64,000 bases of DNA from Triglochin maritima (GCA_963682175.1 OY821787.1:15602501-15666500), one strand, 5' to 3'; numbered from the stretch's first letter, positions 10,601-22,172 are shown. Notes: a model not told the origin generated them from the letters alone. Numbers and translations: made by a program.

Positions 10601-10682
10601 TTTGTGCAAAATCTAGAAATTTATTAACTCCGTACACATACTCATCACTCAATCAACTTGCAAAAGTCCAATTTCGATTCAT
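7611..10682 (-). pseudogene. CACTA TNP2-like transposase pseudogene
   Basis: Reads from ATG at 10680-10682 down to a stop at 7611-7613. Domains in order: an N-terminal transposase-associated domain (MNRNWTFAS start, CPCRKCLN, about 10440-10682); the TNP2 core (about 8730-10180), with GPPAKVLRYLPIIPRLK, NLPPWLSMEHRYMM, NDFPAYGNLSGYSVK, GLLNIPGK-like and GLKSHDCHMSMQQ motifs; a DUF4218-like part (about 8520-8720, CQLEMYFPPTFFDIVVHL, RWMYPFERY); and a DUF4216-like part (about 7620-8190, YDINGFSFYTK, MQNSGVTLVAESLH, RYFYVTDP). In-frame stops already occur in the first domain and several frameshifts separate the segments, so no functional protein is expected. The real gene probably had introns. 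It would have catalysed cut-and-paste of the element. Confidence 0.85.
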
Positions 10683-11530
10683 TGTTATCTACACAACAAC
10701 ACAAACAATCGTGATATAAAATGAACCCAATATATAGGAATTTTAGAGTAACCCCCGGCTATTAACACAAAACTAACATCACATCACAAAATATCACAAA
10801 TTTAACCCCTGGCTATTAACTCAAAATTAACATCACAAAAATCAACATAGAAGCATGCATTCAAAGACATTTAATCCAATCATGTAAAAAATATATGTAA
10901 TGTAAGATTTTGGGTCAATGTGGATAACAAGGATAACAATGATATTTTGGATGAGGATCATATGAAAACTAATGAGATTTCTAAAAAAACATCTATTTTA
11001 TTGTCATTACAAGACTGATTTTATAGTGTTAGGGAAAATAACTAAAATGTACTTACGCAGCATAAGGAGAGAGCGACTGCGACTTTTGCTTCTGAATTTG
11101 CTGGGTTTGGCTTTGGCGATGTTGGTGGCTTTAAGTCAACATATCTAAAGGAATATAAAAAATTAGCCAACAAACTTAACAGTATAAAGCAAATGCATGC
11201 TTATGCGGTTGTCGAGTAGATTCACTCTCGCTTCTACTTGTTTTCGTAGGAGAAGAAGTTTCGGTCTTAGGTTCAGTGGAAGCATTTGCTTTTATTGGGA
11301 TGGCTGGTGTTGGAGTTGGATATGTTACGATGAAGTGGTGGCTAGGGTCGTGGTGGGTTGCAGTAGGTTGCGATGGGTTTAGGGGTGGTGGCTAGGGTTG
11401 TGGTGGGTTATGGTGGGTTTAGGGGCTGTGGTGGGTTGGATCGGAGATGGTGCAGGCTTAGGGGTGGCGGCTAGGGTTGGATAGGACATGTATCGGGAGA
11501 GGTGTTGTGGGGTCAATTTGAGTTGGGATG
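10683..11530. other. CACTA 5' region without recognisable coding sequence
   Basis: Upstream of the TNP2 start on the minus strand. Contains AT-rich sequence and a G-rich TGGTGGGTT-type tract (about 11330-11510, plus strand). Part of the CACTA interior; no domain recognised. Confidence 0.4.
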
Positions 11531-12350
11531 TCGTTTTAAGAAATACATGTATTACGTCAGTTTGAAGACAAGTCTGACGTGTTAGTAGGAGTATATTTCT
11601 ATTTGGACATCAGAGACCAAATAAGGCTCGACCGATTAGTCCAACTGATTAACCAAAATTGAAAGTTGTCTACCACGTCGGATTTCCTCCATATCCGATG
11701 TGGTAGAGCCCTCATCAATTTTGGGATTTGATGGCTATAATTCAGACTCAAATCCCTACATAGAAAATGTAACTCATATCCAATTTATCGAACTGGTCAA
11801 CCGCAATTGATAAAGTGTCTACCATGTCGGATTTCCTCCATATCCGACGTAATACAGGTCTCTACCACATTGGATATGGAGGACATCTGATGTGGTAGAT
11901 CCCTTATCAATTGTGGTTGAACAGTTGGATAAATTGGATATGAGTTGCATTTTCTGTGTAGGGGTTTGAGTCCGAATTACAACCATCAAATTGATAAGGA
12001 GTCTACCATGTCGGATGTCCTCCAAATTAGACGTGGTAGAGACATGTCTCACGTCGGATATGGTGGAAATATGACGTGGTAGACCCCTTATAAATTTTGG
12101 GTTTTGATGATTGTGACTCAGACTCATACCCCTGCTCAAAAAATGTAACTCCTATCCAATTTATCCAACTGGTCGAACACAATTGATATGGGGTCTACCA
12201 TGTCGGATGTCCTCCATTTCTGACATGGTAGAGACTTGTATCACGACGGATATGGAGGAAATCCGATGTGGTAGACCCCTTATCAATTTTGGGTTTTGAT
12301 GGTTGTAAGTCAGACTCAAACCCGTGCACAGAAAATGTAACTCATATCCA
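11530..12350. repeat. CACTA subterminal repeats (5' side)
   Basis: Seven or so copies of an inverted-repeat unit, CTACCACGTCGGAT...ATCCGACGTGGTAG with variants, near 11669-11706, 11819-11851, 11866-11901, 12003-12036, 12046-12083, 12196-12232 and 12240-12276. They alternate with a diverged filler containing AATGTAACTCATATCCAA, one copy of which is inverted (about 11925-11975). Confidence 0.75.
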
Positions 12351-12431
12351 ATTTATAAGTACTCATATACAATCCAACACAAAAGTATACTCATATACAA
12401 TCCAACACAACAATGTAACTCATATCCAACA

Positions 12432-13280
12432 TTTTTTTTGCAAAGTAAAAGGGAGGCTTAGCCTCTAAGATTTATTAATCTAAAGCTATTTTACATCGTA
12501 CAAAAATTTCCATTTAGTCTGCGGGTGTATGCCACATGCATAACCAGCTTTCCCACTACAACCTATATGAACTTCACTATAAGCATTGTAGTTTAAGAAA
12601 CAATTTCATCCTCATCAACATCAGATGCTGGAGTTATCTTCAAGTGTCCTGAAAATGTCACACTACTCCTTCATCTTTCGCGAGTTTTTTTACTTTATCT
12701 CCCAAACACCGAATTATGTCTTTCACTACAGCGATGGTATCTACCGATTCTTGCCTTTCGCCCTTGAATATCCTTCGGTTCCGCTCAAGCGAGCATTCGT
12801 GTATCATAGCATTAAACACCCACCTTCTTACCACCTTGTCAAGTCGGCTTCCACTCGCATACGATAGTCGCATTGCCTCACTCTCTAGATTGCTCGCCAA
12901 GCTTGGGTTGAGCTGCATGAGGTTGAGGAGGCAGCTCCACACCTCCTTCGTGTATGAACATTTCCATAAAAGTTGCTCCATGTCCTCCTCTTTGTCTTCA
13001 CAAAGCACGCACATTGGGTTGAGCTTTGCGCCTCGCTTAATCATTCGCCTCTTTGAGAGTAAGAGCCCCTTCAATGCTCTCCAAGCCATGAGTGCATGCT
13101 TCGGGACAACAAACTTGTGTCATACCATGCCAGCCCAAGGTACTTCCCTACCCGGTTCCCTCACCCAACTCCACACTTCCTTCATCCCAAGTGCAACACC
13201 CTTTCCATTGGGTCGTATTGGCCTATCCGTACCTCCATGGATACGAACTTGGTTCACCCTCGAGCAAACTTGGTCATCTA
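12432..13280 (-). mobile_element. 5'-truncated L1-type LINE fragment
   Basis: The minus-strand 3' end is a poly(A) tract (T-run at 12432-12439). Its 3' UTR shares GGAGGCTTAGCCTC and GTATGCCACATGCAT-type sequence with the 3' end of the longer LINE at 22172-26717. The coding part matches the zf-RVT end of ORF2. It is cut at its 5' end where a Copia LTR begins at 13281. Confidence 0.85.
12658..13270 (-). pseudogene. LINE ORF2 C-terminal fragment (zf-RVT domain)
   Basis: Encodes only the C-terminal part of a plant L1-type ORF2 protein. It has the zf-RVT signature C..C.......E...L...C (CVLCEDKEEDMEQLLWKC) and the tail RRWVFNAMIHECSLERNRR, which matches the homologous stretch of the longer LINE at about 26290-26370. 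Endonuclease and reverse-transcriptase domains are missing because of 5' truncation, and the frame shifts near 13090. No protein is expected. Confidence 0.85.
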
Positions 13281-13633
13281 TGTTTTGATGATTTAATTAA
13301 CCTAAGTTTAATTGTGATCATGTAGAGTAGCACACATGTTGTATTGCATATATATTGCTTTATGCTAATCTCTACAGGTGATCAAGACTCAAGGAAGAAA
13401 GGAAATCAAGTCAAGACATGTAATCAAACTCATTTGAAGACATGTATTGTGTATTTTCTTTGAGTCATAGGAACTTTGTGTAATTGAGCATACTTGAGCT
13501 AAAAACTACTGAAACACGCACTAGGTTCCCTATAGAACTCACACACAAAATTTTATATAATTTGGACTTCAATAGATCACCCAAACTTAGACCGGAAAAC
13601 ACCAAACCTTAACATGAACTGTCTGCCCACATT

Positions 13634-14124
13634 CGGTCGACCGAAACAGACCGTTCGGTCCACCGAGTGATCATATATCTTGTTAGTGTTTTATTGCCCA
13701 TGTTCGGTCGACCGTCCAGACCTTTTCGGTCGACCGATTAACAACATATTTCCGAACATTTATTTTGTCGTATATACCCAACGATCGTATTCGTATTATC
13801 TCCATATACCCCAAATATATTTAGTGTATCGGTCGACCAAGGACCTTGTTCAGTCGACCAAACTTAAGAAGACTCGACAAACCAAAACTTCCTGTTGGTT
13901 TTCAGTCGACCGTGGACCTTGTTTCAGTCGAACAAATTTAATCATGTTTGTCAACCCAGAAGAGCATGTTAGTCTTCGGTCGACCGAACATATCTCGGTG
14001 TTCGACCGATAACTTAAGTGTACCTAGATTATAGCCTTTGGCGGTCGACCGTTCTTTAACCGGTCGACAAAACTGAGTTCAAAATTGCCAAACGGTCGAC
14101 CGTTCAGCCTGATCCGGTCGACCG
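13634..14124. promoter_or_regulatory. Array of palindromic CGGTCGACCG doublets in U3
   Basis: Pairs at 13634/13656, 13705/13727, 13830/13851, 13903/13925, 13977/13996, 14042/14061 and 14093/14115, with spacing 19-22 bp. The first copy is a perfect 14-nt palindrome, TTCGGTCGACCGAA, at 13632-13645. The last doublet ends 97 bp upstream of the TATA box. Confidence 0.8.
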
Positions 14125-14220
14125 AACTTACTCAGTTTTGGGTCCAGCAGATTTCTGTTTTGTGTATCTTACACAACCTTTACCCAATTCATCCCCAACA
14201 GCTATAATTGTCTTGAAGCT

Positions 14221-14228
14221 TATAAATA
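14221..14228 (+). promoter_or_regulatory. LTR promoter TATA box
   Basis: TATAAATA, 97 bp after the last palindromic doublet of the LTR. Confidence 0.6.
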
Positions 14229-14794
14229 GAGTTGTAAAACACATTTTAACACATCTTTCCCACTACTATTTGTCCCCTACATTAGAGAGAAATCTCCACA
14301 CACTCAAAAGTACAAAACCTTCCACATTTAGCAATCAATTCCATATCTTACTCAAGTGTGCTCAAGATTAGAGAGTGTTGTTCCACTCATTCTGTCAAAG
14401 AAGAAAGGGTCTTGGTGAAAGCCCAAGACAAGAGTATAGACTTCGGTGAGAGCCCGAAGTATCCCTCTCGAGTTGTGAGGGGAGGAGCCAAGCTCGGCGA
14501 GGGTTGTTCGCGAGCTTGAAGATTGTAAAGGTGTTCTCTCCTGGCCCGGAACGAGGAGTGGTTAGTGAAGTCGTGAGCGGAGCTCGATGATCCAAGCAGA
14601 GCTTGCAAGAGAGGACTAGAACCCGGGTGGGGTGCCAAACCTCTGTAAAATCCCCCGTCTCCATTGTGGTTTGCATTTGTCTTTCCTTTACTTGCTTGTT
14701 TAGTTTAAATTCTGCTGCATATCTTTGATTGTTTAAACAAGTAGGTAATAAGCTTAAAAGTTATTAGAATTAGAGACGCTCATGATCCTACATT

Positions 14795-14806
14795 TGGTAT
14801 TAGAGC
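14795..14806 (+). other. Primer-binding site (initiator tRNA-Met type)
   Basis: TGGTATTAGAGC is one base off the usual Copia PBS TGGTATCAGAGC and sits two bases after the LTR end. Confidence 0.85.
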
Positions 14807-14845
14807 CTTGTTAGCTAAATTTCATTACTTAACCATAATTTTAGC

Positions 14846-15082
14846 ATGGCCGAAATTGCATCCACATCTTATGATTCATCTAGACCACCCTATTTTGATG
14901 GAACAAACTTTTGTTCATGGAAAGATAAAATCAAAAACTTTTTATCCATGAATTCAAATATGTGGTCCATGATTCAAACTCCATAGGAAACACCTACATA
15001 TGATTTTAAACAATGGAGTTTAGAAGATGAAAAACAAGCCTCTTCAAATGTTAAAGCCATGAATGTGTTATATTGTGCACTT
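14846..15082 (+). pseudogene. Copia gag N-terminal fragment
   Basis: Starts at ATG 14846, 39 bp after the PBS. It reads MAEIASTSYDSSRPPYFDG followed by F.SWK, the usual N-terminal phrase of plant Copia Gag (Tyr-Phe-Asp-Gly, then Trp-Lys). An in-frame TAG follows at about codon 47. The reading is lost near 15082, where the sequence switches to a minus-strand gag of a different Copia lineage. About 79 codons are left of a protein normally several hundred residues long. Confidence 0.8.
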
Positions 15083-15884
15083 GCAAGGTCTTCCTTGTAC
15101 TTGGGGCAATTTGGCCAGATGTGTCCCTTTTCACCACAGTGAAAGCACTTCGTGTTGGGAGTCGTAGATTTCGAAGAATTCCCCCTCGAGGCACTCACAC
15201 GAGCACATCCTACTCCCTTGCTCTTGATTGACGTATTTTTGGTGAATTTGCCTTTACCTCTGGTGATCTTCTTGCTCCCTCCATGGACGGCTAGGACGTG
15301 CTTGTCCTGACCCTTGCCTATGTCAACTTTAACCATTTTGAGAGCATTGTGAAGTTCCTCAAGACTCACCGCTTTCTCACGCACATGATAGTGCATAATG
15401 AAGTCCTTGTAGGACGGGGCTAGAGAGCCAAGAATCAAATCTTCCGCAATGTCATCGGGCATCGGGGAAGAGAGCTTCGACAACTTCTCAAGTATCCTTG
15501 CATCGTGAGAAAATGCATGGATACCGATGTTCCCTCCTCCATGTTGCATCTTGTGAGTGCGATGGTGGTCTTATAGCGCTCTTTTCTAGCACTATCCATG
15601 AACATATTTGTTAAAGCTTCCATGGTCTTCTTGGGTTTTGAATCCAAGTATTTTGCTTGAAGCGAGTCACCCATGGAGGCCAATATTAGACCGTGAACCT
15701 GGTTCTCTTGATCTTCCCACTTGGCTTTTGCCTCTTTCTCGCTATAGGTTGCCTTCTCATTTAATTTTGGGATTTCATCATCCAAAATATGAGATAGTTT
15801 CTCAAACTTCAATACGATATTGAGCTTTAGTTGCCAGCTTATGAAGTTTGAGCCATCATTTTTCGAAGTATATTTTTCAATCAT
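15083..15884 (-). pseudogene. Copia gag pseudogene with CCHC zinc knuckle
   Basis: Starts at ATG 15884 (minus). The N-terminus reads MIEKYTSKNDGSNFISWQLK, a Copia Gag start (F..W...). A helical capsid-like region follows, with a frameshift near 15500-15540; then a basic region and a CX2CX4HX4C zinc knuckle (CFHCGEKGHIWPNC, about 15115-15156). The coding match stops at about 15083, where a plus-strand gag from another element begins. Protease, integrase and RT are absent. The leader, PBS and LTR of the same element follow at higher coordinates. Confidence 0.82.
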
Positions 15885-17364
15885 AGATCACACAATATGT
15901 TGAATATTCGACATTTCTACAAAATAAATTATATGGGATTTAATGTCAATTTTATGTTTCAAAAATTCAATACCGCAAATAAAAATTTGTCCTTTCATGC
16001 AGGAATTCAAGATCCTATCAATTATAATACAAACTATATCAGATATATTATAAAATCAAGGTAAGAAAACATTTTCTAATTATAACCATTTCGAAATATC
16101 GCAACATTTGCATTTTCAAACTCTTATGACTCTTGTCGTTTTAATTAAGAGCGAATTTGACCAATCCTCGTAAGAAAAACTCTCTTTCTCAAAACCGAGC
16201 TAGGGCTCCAGGTCTTGTTAAGAAAACTTATTTCATTTGATACGAGATACGTTTATCCATTGTATTCACAAACAAATATATTTGGTGTCCACTAAGGGCG
16301 AATCACACCGCGTACATCTATTCATGGCACAACAATAGACAACCTTATATCTCCCACTATTCCCAAACATGGAGGAAGCTACCTCCCGCTAAGGGCGAGC
16401 AGAATATCCATGGATCGATGGCTGCTAGTGGATGAAATAAGAAAGAAAAATACTCTTAATTTTTGGTTGGAAAATTTAAACATTTTTGTGTGATTTTAGA
16501 ATTTAGGTGATCATTCATATTTATCATCTATACACATCGTAACATTCATCCATACAATCACATACATGTCAAGCACACAGACATAAATATATCCACTCTC
16601 ACACACATTGTGTGAGTTTATATGTTCCCACGTCATTGACCCTTGCGCTTCTTCAGCGTCTTCCTCTTGCACCATGGATGTTGATATTTCAAAAAATATA
16701 AACATGTATCTCTCAATTTTGAAAATTGTCTAGTGCAAGTCTTATGTAAAAATCCTCTCATATGCATGCATATACATAGAAATAGAAATTTGTCTTTCAC
16801 ATATACATAAGCCCCTGTGATTGAATAATAATAACATACACATTCATTCATTCATTCACACATGGCTTCATCGGAACATACAAACTCACATATCCCTGCA
16901 TTAGAGAACTCGAGCAACACATGTACATATACTATAAATTACTCTATTTAGTTTATCATGCATCCCTAAATCAAACAATTCGAAAATCATTTGAAATCCA
17001 TTAAAAATGATTTTCTGCATCCATAGTTCAAAACACAAAACATTTGAACTGTTGTTTATCTAATTTCGAAAAATAAAATTTTAAGGAAAGATAAACATAT
17101 GCCTTTTTCGTTTTGTCGATTCCTTAAAAAATAATCATTTAATTAAAAACGAAAATTTTATATATTAGACATAAGTCTAAATTTTAATTCTAACATTCAC
17201 ATGATGTCTTTCAAAACATTTAAAACTATCAAAAGAATCAATTAGAATTAAATCAACAAAACTATCGGAAAACTCGAAAAAGACATAGAACATGAATTAT
17301 TTTGATTGTAAATAGTAAACTAAAATTAATTATATAGTCTAATCATTGAAAATCTGAACTAAAA
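15885..17364 (-). other. Long leader between PBS and gag of the minus-strand Copia element
   Basis: About 1.5 kb, AT-rich and without ORFs. Contains three scattered copies of a TAAGGGCGA-type phrase (about 16148-16155, 16294-16302, 16398-16406) and A/C/T-rich tracts such as 16800-16860. Confidence 0.55.
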
Positions 17365-17376
17365 GTTCTGATACCA
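17365..17376 (-). other. Primer-binding site (initiator tRNA-Met type)
   Basis: On the minus strand TGGTATCAGAAC, close to the Copia consensus TGGTATCAGAGC, one base from the LTR. Confidence 0.85.
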
Positions 17377-17828
17377 CTATAGGATTTCGTGTCCCCATGT
17401 ATGTATATATTTTAAAAAAAATTATACAAACATACAAGATCGATTTCATATTTTCGTTGATTTTACGTACATGTATTTGTTTATTCTAATATCGTGCATT
17501 CCTACACATATTAAAATAAACAAAGGATAGAGTATCATACCCAAAGATTCTCTAAAACCTTTCTGAAGATCCGGAGTTCCGTTGCTCGTCGATTCGCCCG
17601 CCGATTCGCCTCCAAGTGTTCACCAAACTCTAAACAAAATTAGCGAGAGAGGAGCTAGTCAATCAATCTCTAATTAGGCTTAGAATATAGCTAATAACCC
17701 CTCTTTAAGCTCCTGAGATTTCTATCTCCAAAATTTAAAACTATTAAGATATTTTCTTGGTAATTAGGGGAGAGATTAATGAGAGAAAGAATTTATGCAT
17801 TAACATAAACAAGTAGGATGAGGGGTCC

Positions 17829-17835
17829 TTTTATA
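17829..17835 (-). promoter_or_regulatory. LTR promoter TATA box
   Basis: TATAAAA on the minus strand (plus TTTTATA), downstream of the palindromic doublets in the direction of transcription. Confidence 0.5.
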
Positions 17836-18013
17836 GGCTCCCAAAACATCCTTATCAAGAACTATTCTTTAGTCATGATCTCTTGCTTATTCTCTCCTAA
17901 AATTAATCTCAAATTGCCACATAAGCATCCTAAAAACGTTTGATTAAATCTAGAAGTAATCCAACCCATGATCTAATTATTCTCTTAATGATTCAGGAAA
18001 AAATCATGTTGTT

Positions 18014-18404
18014 TGGTTGACCGAGAATTCTTCTCGATTAACCGAACCATTCAGTTTTAACACATGTTCGATGGACCGTGAGCTAGACGGTCGACCGAAT
18101 ATGAATGAGAAAAATTCTCTGGAAAAATTTGGAAGATCCGCGTCTTGCTTCGGTCGACCGTTGACTCACAAAAATTTCTCCTGGTCGAATCTCATCGGAC
18201 GACCGTGTCACCTTCGGTCTACCGAAAATATCCCAAGATAGCTCCTGGATATTTTCTCTCGGTTGACCGTTCACGCTCGGTTGACCGAACCCAATTGTCC
18301 AGGCACTCCACACAATTTTGGTCAATCAATTGTGTTTAATCATTCCACATTCGGTGGACCGTTCCGAAGACATCTCGGTCGACCGAACCCTAAACGGTTT
18401 ACCG
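18014..18404. promoter_or_regulatory. CGGTNNACCG doublets in U3 of the minus-strand Copia LTR
   Basis: Pairs at 18014/18035, 18069/18088, 18196/18215, 18260/18278 and 18376/18395, plus single sites at 18151 and 18352. Spacing is 18-21 bp, most often 19. The array is 179 bp upstream of the TATA box in the minus orientation. Confidence 0.75.
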
Positions 18405-21364
18405 TGTTTAACCACGATTTTGCCTTTGTCAAATTTTGGATTTATTTCCAACAAAATTTGATCTTTTGGGGGTTTTAGAAAATTCATATCTTATGTAAAA
18501 TATTATCCTATGTAATATTAAATTATTACACCTCATAATATATACACCTCATATGAATTTATTATGATTCTAATTATGTCAATTCTCATGACATATTGAT
18601 TTTATTCATTCACCACATGTCCCTTTTTCACATGAAACCCGACACATCATATGAACTCAAAATCAAGTTTCTTGTTTCCCAGTTTTGTGATGTGACCTAT
18701 AGGAGGATCTAAGCAAATTGGCAGTGATATTAAACACTTAATATCCCAAACTATAAGCGGTATCTAGCTACACATTATAGTTACCCAATTAGCATAGATG
18801 CCTTTGTTCCACTTGAACTAAAACACGATCCATTTAGTGATGTAAGTGCACCACTTGTGTCCGTCTATTGGCTCATGATATTAGGAATATATACAAAGTA
18901 GAAATGTGTCACGTTTATATTATATTCATTTATTGATCTCTTTAAGATAATTATAACAATGTAACTTAACTCAAGTTACATTGTGCACATTATAATTAGG
19001 AGGGGCAATGATAATCGTTTGACTAGCTATCTTTTCCAGCACAGGTCATGCTTAACCAACTAGCCTTTATCACTATACTCATTGACAACCTTTGACAATA
19101 ATGAATTTAAGCACTTCTTGAGTGAAAAGATATGTCTCATATCTTAGGATCCAAGACACAGTAAAACATTAATGACACGAAACACAATTCCATAATGTTT
19201 TACTTGTTAGGTCTATCCAATATATACAAGTAATCTTTTTTCTCTTTTATATACTCGTGTCGTCAATTATTTGTAGAGCTACAAAAATCGATGACCAACA
19301 TGACAATCTTATCTCGGTGATTAATGTTCCATGTTAATTACCATGATTGTGAATAACTACTGATTTATGTAAACCATTATCTTTTAGAACTCTACGGTTA
19401 AGGACTAAACGCCTCTTCCTTAACACTTTCAAAAGACAAATACCATAATCAAGGAACAAAATATTTGCACATCCAATTCATAATAATTGACATATAAAAG
19501 TAAAACTTTTAGAACACATTCCTTTCAGATCATAACTTCAGTACCGTAACGGGAGAAACTCTTCTTCCGTTGCCCCATATTTCCCAAAATCTTGAGAGGT
19601 TCAAGCTCTTTCAGTTTGATCCTTTGAATGAGACACATTTGCGTCTAATTCATGAACTTGTCCTTTCATCTTGTGCTCTTTGTGAGGGGGCCCAAACATG
19701 AGTATTCTGGCCCCCCATGGTATCATGTTCCCTTTCCAAGTGCATTGACCCACTTTTGAGGTTCACATTTGATGTCCTTTGACAAATGAAGATGGAAACT
19801 TATTTTTGTACATAGTTATATTAAAAAAAGGTATAATAAAAGACTCCATGAGCGAGCATTGATTGTTGTGGCCCCAACCCTTGTGTATTTGGGCCTCATT
19901 TCTTTCACGTATTTGTATCCATTCTTTAGCATCTCATAGGTTTTGAGGGAATTCGGGTTTGTGTCCATCAACATAACCATGAATTTCCTTTTGCGCTTCA
20001 TGTTGGTGAGATCTTCCCTTTTTAATGCATAAATCCATGTAGTATCTTGCTCATATTCATTGAGGACAATGCATGAAGTAGGTGTGGGGGGTGTTTTACG
20101 TGTGTACATAGTCGAGTCTTTTTCCTTTGATTTTTTTTTCTTTTGTGTGCATTGTAAGCGTCATGCTAGTGTGCTGCATGTAATATCGATATATCTGCTT
20201 GTCATGATCTGTGGGTGACTTGTCTTCTTTTGCTTGCCTAATGCTTTAAATTTTTCACATTTCTTTCAAAATCTCCATGTGTTTGCGAAAGAAAATTTTT
20301 TGTGGGTGTTGTGTGGTCTAGCATGTGCAAAACCGCTGAGAGGCAAAGTTAAAGGAAAGCTCCCAAAATTGTCTTGAACTTGATGCATTAGGATATCTAG
20401 TAAAGTGGCTTTAGGACTTATCTAGTCGATAGGATGCACCCCGGTTTTCCCTCGGGGGGCGAGTAATCATAGGGTTTCAGTACTCAAACATTTAAAGAAG
20501 TCCACCCTGAACCTAGTGAGTCAATAATTCGTGTCTGTTAATATAAGGAAGTTTGTTGTAGTCAAGGACCCTTTAAATCTTGTTGTGAGACATTAAGTGT
20601 AGGGGTTTTGGTTCATGTTTAGATAAGAAAAAAGTGAGTAGGTGTTCTCTCTTCTCGCACGGCTCTTATCACTCGGGAAATTATGTCTGAGACTTTGTGC
20701 CTGGTGCTTTTGAGTCATCTTACTTGCGATGCACCAACCGAACTCCCGTTACACGGGTGGTAGGGATTGCCCTATGTGGAGATTTTGGGAAAGGTGTACG
20801 TGATAGTGTAAGTCCCCATAGGCAATGATGCACGAAACCTGACCCTGGGAGAATGAAACTCTAACTAGTAAGAAAAAGAAAAGAAAAAGAGTAAGAAAAG
20901 AAACAAAAAGAAAAAGAAATGGTAATGCAAATAAGAACCTTAATAGACTTTACACTTTGTATCACTGGAGGATGTTGAGGTTGTCCATGTCTTTCACTCA
21001 AGTCCTTATTTAACTTGCATGAATGGTTCATTGGGCTAAGTGTGTGGACTGGACACCTATATAGAGTCAGCTCGTAGGATTACTGTGTCCAATGATCGAC
21101 AAAATATGTCCAACGAGTCGAGTGTCTAGATTGAATAATGCATCTATGTTCGGATTTTGTGGGTATATCCCCTGAAAACCCTCAGGAGACAACACTCCTC
21201 CTTGGCGACAAGGAGGTTTAACGGCTTGTTGCACGTGCTAAGTGCAATCGTGATTCCTACGATAGTGAGTTAGGATTTCCCTACTTTTCGTATGCTTTTT
21301 CCTTTCTTTTATTTTCCTTTCTTTATTTTGCTCGGGACTAGCAAAAGTTAGGTGTGGGGGTATT

Positions 21365-22171
21365 TGATTGACATCATATCATGCATATGTTTGTGTCTTA
21401 TATCCGTTGTCTATCACCTAAACAATGTTGCGTAACGAGTTTTATGTTTGAGTTTCAGGAATAAACAGGATTGAGGTGAAGAGGCATAAAAGGACCTAAA
21501 AGTAGGAAAAAAGATTGAGTTGAGAGACTTAGGGACTAAGATGCAAGGGAGATGGACCTGAATGTAAACCCAAAGGACCAATGAGCAAATCAAGAAATGC
21601 CACACCATCATGGGGAGTATTTTTGCAATTCGATTCGTGTTGGAGCTCCAGCAACCAACTTGGATACATCACACATGAAGAAAGTCATCCAAAAAAACCC
21701 ACAAAAATTCCAAACCGGATCCAAACCCTGTAGACCGCCAATTGGCGATCTGGGACCGCTAATTGGCGGTCCGGGTTGCTCCGGATCCGATGTGGTTTAG
21801 TTGGGTATTGTATAATTGTGTGTTATGTCTATTTTTGGTATTGTATTAGCTTTTTCCATGCCTATAAATAGAACTCTTCACCTTCCTTTGTATTCACCCA
21901 TTGCTTGGTGGCATTCTTTCTACTTGGAGTAAAAGCCTTGAAGCAAAAACTCAAGGTGGAGAAGAATGTCACTTGCAATGTGAGTCATGTTAATAAAATA
22001 TTTTTTCTTTTTTTTAATATTGTCTTGTCTTTTAATTCTTGCATGCTTCTTTAGTTTAATTTTCTTTAATTTAGCTTCTTTAATATTTCTTGTTTACTTA
22101 GTTTAATTTTCTTTCCTTAGAATGTTTCGTTTTGTTAATGTAGTTTGTAGTGTAATGATTAGTGAGTAGTT
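21365..22171 (+). repeat. 3' LTR, first part (continues at 26718-27306)
   Basis: Starts TGATTGACATC after PPT GGTGTGGGGGTATT. Contains palindromes at 21732-21751 and 21753-21772 and a TATA box at 21863-21870. Interrupted by the LINE after AGTAGTT. Confidence 0.85.
21732..21772 (+). promoter_or_regulatory. Two U3 palindromes
   Basis: AGACCGCCAATTGGCGATCT and GGACCGCTAATTGGCGGTCC side by side, 91 bp upstream of the TATA box. Both are near-perfect inverted repeats of the family type seen at 779-818 and 5228-5247. Confidence 0.7.
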
Positions 22172-22172
22172 T

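Larger units (their letters stand above)
6881..12431 (-). mobile_element. Decayed CACTA (En/Spm) DNA transposon
   Basis: A minus-strand TNP2/DUF4218/DUF4216 gene is flanked on both sides by subterminal repeat regions built on ACGTCGG-type motifs (6893-7340 and 11530-12350), the usual CACTA layout. The left terminus is taken as the degenerate CATTGTTGGAAAAAAGG at 6881, resembling CACTA-type ends. The right terminus is not found: a LINE fragment begins at 12432 and later rearrangement probably removed it. Confidence 0.75.
13281..14792 (+). repeat. Copia-type LTR (1512 bp) with CGGTCGACCG doublets
   Basis: Starts TGTTTTGATGATT right after the LINE and ends CCTACA two bases before a tRNA-iMet-type PBS, so it is a 5' LTR on the plus strand. 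It contains about seven doublets of CGGTCGACCG (13634-14124), a TATA box (14221-14228) and a C-terminal half homologous to the solo LTR at 54674-63382 (GTTGTGAG..GGAG..., GGCCCGG). The matching 3' LTR is not in the window. Confidence 0.8.
17378..19527 (-). repeat. 5' LTR of the minus-strand Copia element (about 2150 bp)
   Basis: On the minus strand it starts TGAAAGGAATGTG at 19527 and ends ...CGAAATCCTATA one base before the PBS. The far boundary is sharp because recognisable gag-only element sequence resumes at 19528. A TATAAAA box is at 17829-17835 (minus) with CGGTNNACCG-type doublets upstream of it at 18014-18404. Confidence 0.75.

Noticed and set aside
12716..13288. 190-codon plus-strand ORF opposite the LINE
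   Set aside because: It is the antisense shadow of LINE ORF2, which has recognisable zf-RVT motifs on the minus strand.
13634..14124. CRISPR-like array of palindromic repeats
   Set aside because: Repeats are only 10 bp, spacers are short and not of constant unique length between all copies, and they lie in a eukaryotic LTR.
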